58,152 bases of DNA, taken from the NCBI GenBank assembly GCA_022925895.1, contig JAKSYS010000389.1:1-58152 (forward strand), in the 5' to 3' direction. Every line of letters starts with the position of its first letter. The first letter of the stretch is position 1. Both the position numbers and the translations under genes were made by a program. This document shows positions 35,414-45,024 of this stretch, one piece after another. This stretch comes from Fragilaria crotonensis. Its lineage: Eukaryota > Bacillariophyta > Fragilariophyceae > Fragilariales > Fragilariaceae. The notes under the pieces are model-generated. The model was given only the letters and a program-made list of their open reading frames with translations, was not told the DNA's origin and did no database searches.

Positions 35414-37372
35414 TTATTGCAAGGGCAATATCGCCAGAAGTGCCACACCATAAAGTCCAAATCCGGCGGCACTTCGAAAGATGTCCACCTTGGTCACTTC
35501 CTCGCGGCATGGAATTTCCATATCATTCTGGGCAACATTATTGAGAGCCCACGCTCCCAAAGAATGTCGCTGCTTTGATCGACAAATATAGTGGCGACCA
35601 AAAGGGCAAACCATGTTGCACCTCCCACAAGTAAATGACCGGATCGACCAAAGATGGCTTGCGAGATTCGACCACCGTCGGTTGAGCCAAGTGGGAGCAT
35701 CTCGACAGCCTGAATGATAAGTCCAGCAAATCCACCAATTGCGAAGGGGTGAAGTGACACAGAGTTTCCTGGATTTTGACTAGTGATCACGCCGCTACCA
35801 CCAAAGAGAAAGTCAATGATAACACTTCCGAGACTGCTCAACTTGATTTCTTCCACAGTCAGAGCTGGAAAGTACTTTAGCGCCTCTGGATCCGCAATAA
35901 GCGTCTCTTGAACCCCGTACACCAGAAGAATGATGGAGGTGGTTATTCCCATGAATGGGCCGATCAATGCAAAGTCGAATAGGGACGTCAAGTTGGGCGG
36001 CGACGACAAGAGGTTGGTGCGAAAGCCGAGATTCGGAAGTTTGTCGTAAAATGGTAGGGGTGTTGGCGTGCTTATGTCAAACTACAAGAACGAAGCGAGC
36101 GTTAGAGGCAATCAAGGAGCAAAGCATAGCACGTTCAAGAGAGTTTTTGCTCGTACTGACCTTATCTTTTCGAGCAATCAAGAAATGGCCCGCCTCATGA
36201 AGAAGTTGGATGATTGCCAAGGGTAAAAATACCTCGAATAAGTGGCCATTGAACACGTCGATTCCAGAAAAGTCGCCAAGCGCTGAACGATCCGCCAGCT
36301 GCACAGCAATGTTTTCGTTTTTGGAATAAACACTGAGGCCGTACAGAAACGTTGTGACAGCAGCAATCCCAGCACTGATGGGGAAAATCCAGGCAGATTC
36401 AGAAGAAAAATCCTTGTTAAGCAACACTAACACTGCGTCGCCATTCTTTGTACCCTCAGGTTGATTGAATCCAGACGTCGTAATGTCAGGAAGCAGCGAG
36501 ACTTGGGCGTTCCAGTTCAACGGCAACTTCTTATCCAAACTTGCAATCAACTCCTTAGGAGACTTCTTTGCGTTGACCCCGCGCACGACGTAACCTCCAG
36601 GAATGGCTTCGGCGTTCCCTCGTACCACAAATACGCTGTTGTCCGAAAGGACTCCCATGAGCGTTTCCAAGTCACGTGTGGTTACGGTACTGCTTTCCTT
36701 TCTCGTCACTCGACCTAATTGTTGTTTGACAACATTGTCCAACTGAACTTGATCAACGTTCTTTCCGCCAAGCAGCTGAGCTACCAAGTCATCAGCGTCC
36801 ACCGGCTTACCTTCAACAGCAAGCCCAAATGTGGCATCGGTGCGACGTTGTAAAATCTGGTGCGCTAGCTGAACGCTGTCTTCAAGTTTCTTTACTGTCA
36901 ACTGTTGTCGTTGTTCATAGAGACGTGCCACGATTTCTGGTATCTGCGCTACTGTGGGATACGGCAACGACCCTCTGAATTCATTTCAAGTGCACTATAG
37001 AGACCCAGTTTGAGGACAGAGGTAGGGTGGCATAGGCCCGAATTGCGGATTGAAAATCTTCCATCGATAGCCCGGCGGGACAGACGGGAGCAGAAGTCAA
37101 CTGATCCACTCGTTGTTCCACGGAATCAAACAATGCCTTGAGTTGATCCGTGTCAGCATCCTCGTTTTGAAGGGTCTCCTCAAGGATATCTATTTTTCAA
37201 TTGCTTCCCGCGCTACCTTCAGCTCTTGCTCCAGAATTTCACGATCTGAATTACCTCCAACGAAGAGTTGTTTGCCTCTATTCCAGCCTCGTCGAATTGA
37301 GAACGGGGCTACGCAATGAAACGAATACACCATGCACGGCATCAGAAGCATTACGGTGAATCGTTTCGCCAT
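35414..37372 (-). CDS. Plastid M50 metalloprotease, EGY/S2P-like (copy 3)
   Basis: Third paralogue. Start at 37372 (MAKRFTVMLLMPCMVYSFHC), a signal peptide with a Phe motif but a less typical transit region, then ILEQELKVAREAIEK. The middle carries YVVRGVNAKKSPKELIASL. The membrane half has the zinc motif HEAGH in IQLLHEAGHFLIARKDK, FDFALIGPFMGITTSIILLV, and VEMLPLGSTDGGRISQAIFG. A GT-AG intron at 36082-36160 (79 bp) follows ARKDK, the same site as intron 1 of copy 2; the TDGGR site has no intron, unlike copies 1 and 2. Frame breaks lie near 37190, 36970 and 35550. It ends GVALLAILPLQ at 35414. The N-terminus is shorter than in copies 1 and 2. Confidence 0.82.
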
Positions 37373-37699
37373 TGTGGAACCAATGCTGGACGAGATCGCA
37401 AGACCGGATGAATGATGATTGAGGCGCGGCTTTGTGGAAAAGCACTGGCTGGCTCTTTAATCGTTACACGTCTAATGTGTTACAAGGATTGAAGAATGGG
37501 AGAGTTGACGATGATACCATTGTAGGGAGGGGCCATCACTACCGTAGTTTGTCGGGTTCTGATCTCGGATTCAAGCGAGACAAGCCACGCTGAGTCATGC
37601 TCTACTCAAGTACTTGTACCGGTACAGAGTATTGTCTGTTGTTTGTCGTGCTGTACACTGGAGTACTACATTCTACACGCTACGGAGAACAGGCTATGT
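37373..37699. other. Intergenic spacer upstream of M50 copy 3
   Basis: Presumed promoter region of copy 3. GTAC-type repeats occur at 37605-37680. Nothing else is recognisable. Confidence 0.4.
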
Positions 37700-37707
37700 T
37701 CCATGTT

Positions 37708-38029
37708 CAGGCATGTTTGTTTAAGTCAGTAGCCTTATTTTCCTAGAATAAGCTATTTAAGGCGCCGAATAAGAATATGACCGCCTATTTTAGACACTTT
37801 ACAAATTGAAACCATTTCTACGTAGAAATTATACATAGACTGTCTACCATGTTACTGTCGAGCTGTACAGAGGGGAAATTTAACCAAATAAAAGTGCTTA
37901 TTTTAGGCAAAACTCAAGCTCCGATCAGGCATACGGGCAAAAAAAACGCTTATTTTAGGCGCCGTGTCAACCTTTATTTTAGGAAGTTGAGGCGGGAACC
38001 CGGGAGATCGCCTTAAATAAACATGCCTG
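37708..38029. mobile_element. Non-autonomous hAT-like MITE (second family) with perfect 8-bp target duplication
   Basis: Ends: CAGGCATGTTTGTTTAAG on the left and, in reverse, CAGGCATGTTTATTTAAG on the right (17 of 18 identical). Flanking TCCATGTT at 37700-37707 is repeated exactly at 38030-38037. The element is 322 bp and non-coding. A TTATTTTAGG-type motif recurs inside (about 37735, 37785, 37897, 37948, 37973), probably subterminal binding sites. Its end differs from the MITE at 25,975, so a different autonomous partner is likely. Confidence 0.85.
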
Positions 38030-38329
38030 TCCATGTTCCATCATACCATGATGGGTTTGCTAATCACGGTCTTTTTCCGAGTAGTCATGAGTCATGACTA
38101 TGACTACTGGGGCCTGGGGCCCCTCGAGCAAGTAGTTAATCAACTACAAGGTACTAGTAATCAACTCCCAGTGACTACCCCATGACTACCCGGACTCGCA
38201 CCACGCGCGGACGAAATTTTTTTTCAGCCAAATATAGTACAAAAATGCTACTAGGCCATAACAAGATCACTGAAGCAAGCACTTTCATGCCCATTCTCGG
38301 GGCAAAAAAAAATTAGCCCAAATTGGCAG

Positions 38330-40500
38330 TGGCTTGTCCCCAGTTTGAAGCCCAGAGAATCATAGTCATTGTAAATTGTCCTGTTATGGAATCATTGCCG
38401 TATATCCAACAAAACACTAAGAAATTCCTTTGTCGGCATGACAAAAACCCATTGAGCAGCTGCCACTCCCATGTTTGGCAATATATCCAAATGCATCTGA
38501 ATAAGGGGCCAATCCAAGATGATCCACTTTGAAGCCCAAGGAATCACAATCATTGCGAAATATCCTGTCAGCAAAGAATAAATGTCATGCATCTGACAAG
38601 ACACCCAAAGAAATTCTATGTCTGCATGAAAGAAACCCATTGAGTAGCTATCATTCTTGGCTGTCCTTGTCAAAGATTGTGATTGCAGCCCAACAAGGAT
38701 AAACAAGTACGCAGTTGCTTGTCCCCAGTTTGAAGCCCAGGGAATCACATTCAATGCCAAATGTTCTGTAATAGAATCATTGTCATTGTTGCCACAAGAC
38801 ACCCAGGCATTTGCTTGACTGCACTACAAAAAAGCCTTTGAGCAGTTGTCACTCTTGTCCTTGTCAGAAATTGTGATTGCAGCCCAAGGTGAGACAAATT
38901 GGCAGTTGCTTGTCCCCAGTTTGAAGCCCAAGGAATCACATTCATTGCAAGGAGTCTGCTTGTCATAGCATCATTGTCATGCATCTGACAAGGCACTCAG
39001 ACATTTGTTTGACTGCATGACAAAACCCCACTGAGCAGCCAGTTGTCACTCCTGCCCCTGTCAGAAATTGTGATTGTATCCCAAGATTGGGGAAATGGAA
39101 AGTTGTCCCCAGTTTGAAGCCCAGGGAATCACATTCAATGCCAAATGTTCTGTGATAGAATCATTGTCATGGTTGCAACAAGACACCCAGGCATTTGTTT
39201 GACTGCACTACAAAAGCCATTGAGCAGTTGTCACTCTTGTCCTTGTCAGAAATTGTGATTGCAGCCCAAGGTGAGACAAATTGGCAGTTGCTTGTCCCCA
39301 GTTTGAAGCCCAAGGAATCACATTCATTGCAAAAGAGTCTTGTCATAGCATCATTGTCATGCATCTGACAAGACACTCAGACATTTGTTTGACTGCATGA
39401 CAAAACCCCACTGAGCAGTTGTCACTCCTGCCCTGTCAGAAATTGTGATTGTATCCCAAGATTGGGGAAATGGAAAGTTGTCCCCAGTTTGAAGCCCAGG
39501 GAATCACATTCAATGCCAAATGTTCTGTAATAGAATCATTGTCATTGTTGCCACAAACCCAGGCATTTGCTTGACTGCACTACAAAAGCCTTTGAGCAGT
39601 TGTCACTCTTGTCCTTGTCAGAAATTGTGATTGCAGCCCAAGGTGAGACAAATTGGCAGTTGCTTGTCCCCAGTTTGAAGCCCAAGGAATCACATTCATT
39701 GCAAAGAGTCTTGTCATAGCATCATTGTCATGCATCTAACAAGGCACTCAGACATTTGTTTGACTGCATGACAAAACCCCACTGAGCAGTTGTCACTCCT
39801 GCCCCTGTCAGAAATTGTGATTGTATTCCAAGATTGGGGAAATGGAAAGTTGTCCCCAGTTTGCAGCCCAGGGAATAACATTCAATGCCAAATGGTCTGT
39901 GATAGAATCATTGTCATGGTTGCCACAAGACACTCAGGCATTTGTTTGACTGCACTACAAAAAGCCATTGAGCAGTTGTCACTCTTGTCCTTGTCAGAAA
40001 TTGTGATTGCAGCCCAAGGTGAGACAAATTGGCAGTTGCTTGTCCCCAGTTTGAAGCCCAAGGAATCACATTCATTGCAAAGAGTCTTGTCATAGCATCA
40101 TTGTCATGCATCTGACAAGGCACTCAGACATTTGTTTGACTGCATGACAAAACCCCACTGAGCAGTTGTCACTCCTGCCCCTGTCAGAAATTGTGATTGT
40201 ATCCCAAGATTGGGGAAATGGAAAGTTGTCCCCAGTTTGAAGCCCAGGGAATCACATTCAATGCCAAATGTTCTGTGATAGAATCATTGTCATGGTTGCC
40301 ACAAGACACTCAGGCATTTGTTTGACTGCACTACAAAAAGCCATTGAGCAGTTGTCACTCTTGTCCTTGTCAGAAATTGTGATTGCAGCCCAAGGTGAGA
40401 CAAATTGGCAGTTGCATGTCCCCAGTTTGAAGCCCAAGGAATCACATTCATTGCAAAGAGTCTTGTCATAGCATCATCATCATGCATCTTATAGGCCCAA
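38330..40500. repeat. Tandem array of ~188-bp monomers in 376-bp dimers
   Basis: The block TTTGAAGCCCA(G/A)GGAATCAC recurs about twelve times, spaced roughly 187-200 bp (near 38343, 38530, 38729, 38920, 39112, 39301, 39488, 39675, 39860, 40048, 40236, 40427). Alternate monomers are distinct: type A has GATTGCAGCCCAAGGTGAGAC, type B GATTGTATCCCAAGATTGGG. GAGACAAATTGGCAG recurs at 38891, 39273, 39645, 40021 and 40397, a period of 372-382 bp. The leftmost copies are the most diverged, as at the edge of an unequal-crossover array. Small open frames here are repeat artefacts. Confidence 0.9.
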
Positions 40501-40539
40501 CTCAAGCACAACTGGCAGAGCCATTGACAAAACTTTCTG

Positions 40540-41862
40540 ACGGTCAGATGGAATTGTTATGACCGCTGCCTTCATCCATGAACGCAAGCACATGGTCCGT
40601 AAAAAGTGCAGATGACAGCGATTAGCGAGCTGAAGTAAACTCCCGACCAGCCATACTTTTGACGCGTTCAGCCGGTGTTGATGTTGCTGGTGTCCCAAGG
40701 TAATCCATTGCCATTTGATAATGTGCTGGTAGCACATCCTTGCAGGCCATCCACCATTGAACAATGTCAATGAATGACTGTGAAACGACAAGTCCCATGG
40801 TCAGATATCGATCAACTTCATCGTGAACTGGAGTACTTAGAGCATTGTTACGATCACCATCAAAGACACCACCGCTCCTGGTGGTGTTCGCAAAGTGAGC
40901 TTCAAAGAGAGTTTCTGATCTTGAATCAGAGGCGGGCGCACAGGCGGCAGCTTGTCAGCATATCAATCATTAAGTACACCCTGTATATGACCTTTGATGA
41001 TGGACAGCGTTACAGGGTCAGTCGGCTTGGTGATCTGCGGGTTGAGATAGGCACATACAATTGCTGGGAGCTGTACAAGTTTCTCCTTATAGGCAATAAG
41101 TTTTGCCTTCATAGTTTCTGCCGATAGGGGAGCATGGATATTCTTGAGGACGGGTTCATTGGTCGCACAATATTTGATCAGATGGGAAGTTGAGAGCTGA
41201 ACTAAGTCCATGCTTGATACTTATCATCAAAGTCTGAGTCACGGCTTTGGAATTCTTGATATTGTAGCTATCAAGACATTAAAGTTTGATGTTTATGGTT
41301 GGCATGTACATCAACTAAAATGCATGACTTTAAATGCCCATTGAGCATTCTTCAAATCAACGTGTTTGCCAATACCATGACTACATATTGGCAAAGGAAT
41401 CATAAAGTTGTAGGTTTGACTTAATTGTTTTCAACATTGTATCTGTCAGGTTGTCAATCGTTGACACAGCCAGACACATTTGCTGGTTGAACATCAAGTC
41501 TCATACAAATCAATGCTTGCTACTTATGTCGGGAGTTTGTGGATGTACTAACTTGTGACAGGTCACCAAGTGTTTATTGCCATTGGCTGGACCACCATTG
41601 TGCAGGAAATCAGGCAGTCTATGAATTTCTTCTTGCCTGCATCGATGCAGAGCTTGCAAATGTATGAACACAATATCTTGCAAGAGTTTTTCATTGGTCC
41701 ATTCTTCAAAAGCCAAATATACTGCCACACCCATGATGATCCCATTTCTTTCCTTATGATGGTCTGGTTGCCTTCACCAGATTCATTTGTGTCGTTGTCA
41801 TCAGGGGGTTCTCCCTGCAGAGTAGTGCAATTGACGTCGTCATTCTCTTCACCATCGTTCAT
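40540..41862 (-). pseudogene. hAT-family transposase remnant
   Basis: Minus-strand pieces in order match the layout of a hAT transposase. A possible BED zinc finger lies at about 41510-41862 (SSWVWQY, later NGGPANGNKHLVTCHK). A middle piece at 40963-41211 has LIAYKEKLVQLPAIVCAYLNPQ. The C-terminal dimerisation block at about 40600-40790 reads IDIVQWWMACKDVLP, MAMDYLGTPATSTPAER and ALFTDHVLAFM, which is the hAT signature (WW, then lA.d.L..pa.S..sER). The pieces lie in different frames with stops between them, so no active enzyme is encoded here. The BED call is weaker than the dimerisation call. Confidence 0.7.
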
Positions 41863-42029
41863 CGCTCAACACTCAGAACACGAAACTATGCGTACGTACG
41901 CAGTAATCACATTTTTGACTACTACTTTGATTACCACCTTGTACCGGTAGTTAGTCGTAGTCAGTAGTCAGTGGTAATCAGTAGTTAATCAAGTTTTGAC
42001 TACTACTCGGCCGCGTGATTAGCAAACCC

Positions 42030-42810
42030 TTGATATGTCATACATTCCACATGCAGTTTCCACAAAGCTATATATGCGTATGTATATGAGATACTAGTAC
42101 AAGTAGCTGATATACAGTAGGATGCATATGAACATGCTGTACATTGTACATGCTCTATTCATACATGCTATGCATATCCATACATGACGACATTCTAAAA
42201 CCGTACTGTAGGTACAATGTATGATACTACAAAGAACTCGAGTATGTCATACCAATCCTACATGCTACCGGGTACTACTATAGGTAGACATTGATTCAGG
42301 CAAAACAATGTGCATACCGAGTACACATGCAGTACTTGTACTTGAATGTAGAATGGAGTACGTATCGGAAGTATGATGACTATGTCATACCGGTAGCACA
42401 CCGAGTCCCTGGTACTCGTGTACGGATTTAGTACTGCAGTTCTGGGTACTGGGTACTGGATAGGCATCGATCGTTGATCCAACGACGCCGTTGCGCCACA
42501 ATTTTTAAGATTTAGTCGTACATGGCCGGCACCAAAACATAAGTTAAGCCATCCGGTACAAAACTATGTACAATGAACGGCCAAGCCGATCCAATCATGC
42601 GATTTGGTGGGATAGAAAAACATGCCACGCTCCTTCTTCCGCCCAACTGTCGTATCAACTATCAACCGAATCGATCCCGTTGTCAACAGCTTCGATTCGT
42701 TGAGTTCGAAGGAGACGACACGATCGGAGTGTTTGGTATTGCTCTCCCGGTTGATGGGAAGGAGGAAGGTGGTAGTTTGTCTCATAAGTTAAAGCGACAG
42801 CGGAAAAGAA
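42030..42810. other. Intergenic region packed with GTAC/GTATGCATAC-type palindromes
   Basis: From about 42055 to 42460 the sequence is largely TACATG, GTACTTGTAC, ATGCATAT and TACCGGTA units. It lies upstream of the first PQQ-like gene and may include its promoter. An open frame at 42573-42896 is out of phase with the gene and is not supported. Confidence 0.5.
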
Positions 42811-44631
42811 ATGATCCCCACCTTGAGCAACATGAAGCTCCTCGCCCTCCTTTCCGCCACTCTATCGGTGACTGCCCAAATCATTCCTCGGAGTGAGCCT
42901 AAGCCTCTTTGAGCGCCACCGTTCCGTCTGCTAACTACGGGAACGAGTGCAAGATTTACGGCCAAGACGCTGTCTTGATTTGCTCCGGGTCGGATGGCTC
43001 AACCATTGGCATCACCCCAGTGGTGACTCAAGGAGGAGGCTCTTTGGAAGCATCTTCCCAAGGCAACAACTATGTCTAACACACGCAGCACAAGTGGGGT
43101 TGTTTTCGGGTCGAATCCAACCATTGGAAACTACGTCGTCCATGCAGTCTCGTACGTGTAACTTGGTTTGTATGTTTATTGTTCCCTAACTTTTGCCTCA
43201 CCTTGTTTTGTTCGCCGTTTAAAATCATCACGCTCTAACAGTGAAGGGAACGACTTTGCCGACCCATCCTATTGGTAAGCTTTTTGATGGACTGCGAATC
43301 TTGGCCGTTGACAAGCGTTTCTCACTAAGCATCATACCTCTCAATCGACAGCGTTGTGTATGCCTTGAGCCCCGACACTGGCGTTGTTATCTGACTTCCC
43401 AAGCCTTGAGGGCGCTTGCTCGGGAACTCCTGTGATTTCGGGGATGGAGAGTATGTGTTTCTCACCCACATCTCTTGATTGCCGGCCACTTCTCCATTTT
43501 GTCTGCGTCCAAGAATGGTCTTCCCTTGTACTCGCAACTCGACCCAAACCAGCCATATGCACCACCAGGAATTTACTACGACCCGCAGGAGGGATACTAC
43601 CCTGGTGGTTCGGGAAACTCGAATGATATTGTCATGTGGGCGTACCGACCACGTTCCACTGAAACAACTGTGGGGTCTGGATTGACCATGGCCTTCCAGT
43701 TTCCAATTGGATTCACAGGGGAAGCTACCAATCTCGCCATAACAACATTAAGTGTTGTCACTTGGCAAACCATTACGGCACCCAGACTCTTCAATATGGG
43801 TTACAGCATGATGTGGGGTGTCTCACGAAGCGAGTTTCGTGTCTGGAATGGTGGCCTTGGAGATACTCAACACCGGTTTGATAAAGCTGCTACCAACACG
43901 GCGACATTCCCACGTGGTGACCCAAAAGGTCAGGCAAGTTTTGCAGCATTGGAGCTGAGCAGTAGTGCGACAGAACCCATGGCATTTGGAGGCGCAGCGT
44001 CGAGTGTTTTCGCGGCCTTTGACCCAAGTTGGATGAAATGTGGAGACTCAACACGACATTTCCAATCTACGCTGAAGCTCGTATCTCGCCTGACGACGCA
44101 ACTGTGTACTTCGTCGAGCAGAATGGCAGAGTCCATTCCATCGATGTCTTGACAGGAAAGGAGCGCTGGAGCGCGCTTCTTGGTGGCGTTGCAACTACGT
44201 CAAACTTTGCCCAGAGTAAAAGCGGCAAGTTCTTGTACTTCAACAACCAGGGTGGTAAACTCCAGGCATGGCAAGTTGCTGATGCTCCGTCCCCGGCTCC
44301 TTCCTCGTCGCCATCCGGCGCTGAAGCTGAGCCTTCCGTTACACCAACTCGAAACCCCGATTCGAGTACTTCGCTTCCTTCATCGGCGCCTCCGACCTTG
44401 ACGACAACCCTCACGCCTTCCAGCTCATCGACTTCCACCACTCCCGTTCCGTCCTCTACCTTGCTTCCAAGCTTGACCACCGAACAGCCTACTTTTTCTC
44501 CCACTAGCAATGTGGCTACTAGACTTCCAACTGCGGCATCGACCTCTCGCAGCCCGACATCGTCTGCAGTGTCTCATCCAATCGTTGGCATGACTACATT
44601 GTGGGTTGCGGGATTGGTATACTTGCTCTAG
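42811..44631 (+). CDS. Secreted / GPI-type surface protein with PQQ-like beta-propeller (copy 1)
   Basis: In-frame ATGs at 42811 and 42832; the second gives the signal peptide MKLLALLSATLSVTAQ. Extracellular propeller blades follow: AVLICSGSDGSTIG, VVFGSNPTIGNYVV, VVYALSPDTGVVIW, HFSILSASKNGLPLYSQ, ISPDDATVYFVEQNGRVHSI with DVLTGKERW, and GKFLYFNNQGGKLQAW, all of the 'display, then x-G-x-W' type of PQQ/quinoprotein-like repeats. A Ser/Thr/Pro stalk precedes a hydrophobic C-terminus (VGMTTLWVAGLVYLL), which suggests a GPI-anchor signal or a membrane tail. GT-AG introns: 43152-43241 and 43275-43351. Frame breaks lie near 42893, 43077, 43430 and 44030. A paralogue with the same ends lies at 50.5 kb. 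Ligand or enzyme activity cannot be read from the sequence. Confidence 0.72.
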
Positions 44632-45024
44632 ACGATATGAAAGTTGTGGGGAGGGTGCTTCGTTGGGGCTGTGGGTATGTTCACTGCGGCCATTGTATTA
44701 CCGCTGTTGACCGACTTGGAAACGGCGAGCACCGTTTGAAGAACTTTTGTACGGTGTATGGGAAGAAAATCGAATACTTTCTGGAAACTGGGAGTACTCA
44801 CAGATGAAGCTTCTAACTTTTAACAAAAAGTAACATGCCAACATACCTCATTCGTCAACTTTAGATTCATACGTTAAGCCTCACTAAATCACTGCGTAAG
44901 CAAATTCTTCATCAACTGTAGATGTACCGTACGTGGACGATTCGAGCACTTCAATTTGAGATACGATGGAAGATAATGTTGGAAATGCAGCAGCTAAATA
45001 GTACGTTACAAAATAAGTTGATGT

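Larger units (their letters stand above)
38053..42029. mobile_element. ~4-kb decayed hAT-type transposon carrying a satellite-like array
   Basis: GGGTTTGCTAATCACG at 38053-38068 is repeated exactly in inverse orientation at 42014-42029. Both subterminal regions are rich in GTAGTTAATCAA and TGACTAC motifs (38095-38195 and 41900-42010). Between them lie a 188-bp monomer array (38330-40500) and remains of a hAT transposase (40540-41862, minus). I find no 8-bp target duplication at these borders: the left flank reads CCATGAT and the right TTGATATG, so the true ends may lie a few bases out or the flanks have decayed. Starting one step further out, the right end reads CAAGGGTTTGC, close to the hAT end style. 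Confidence 0.65.

Noticed and set aside
38323-40511. Many 65-135 aa frames, and the idea of a CRISPR array
   Set aside because: The units are contiguous ~188-bp monomers without unique spacers, and the frames recur with the repeat; this is a satellite-like array.
42573-42896. 107-aa plus-strand frame at the start of the first PQQ gene
   Set aside because: It overlaps the signal peptide in another phase and shows no family features.
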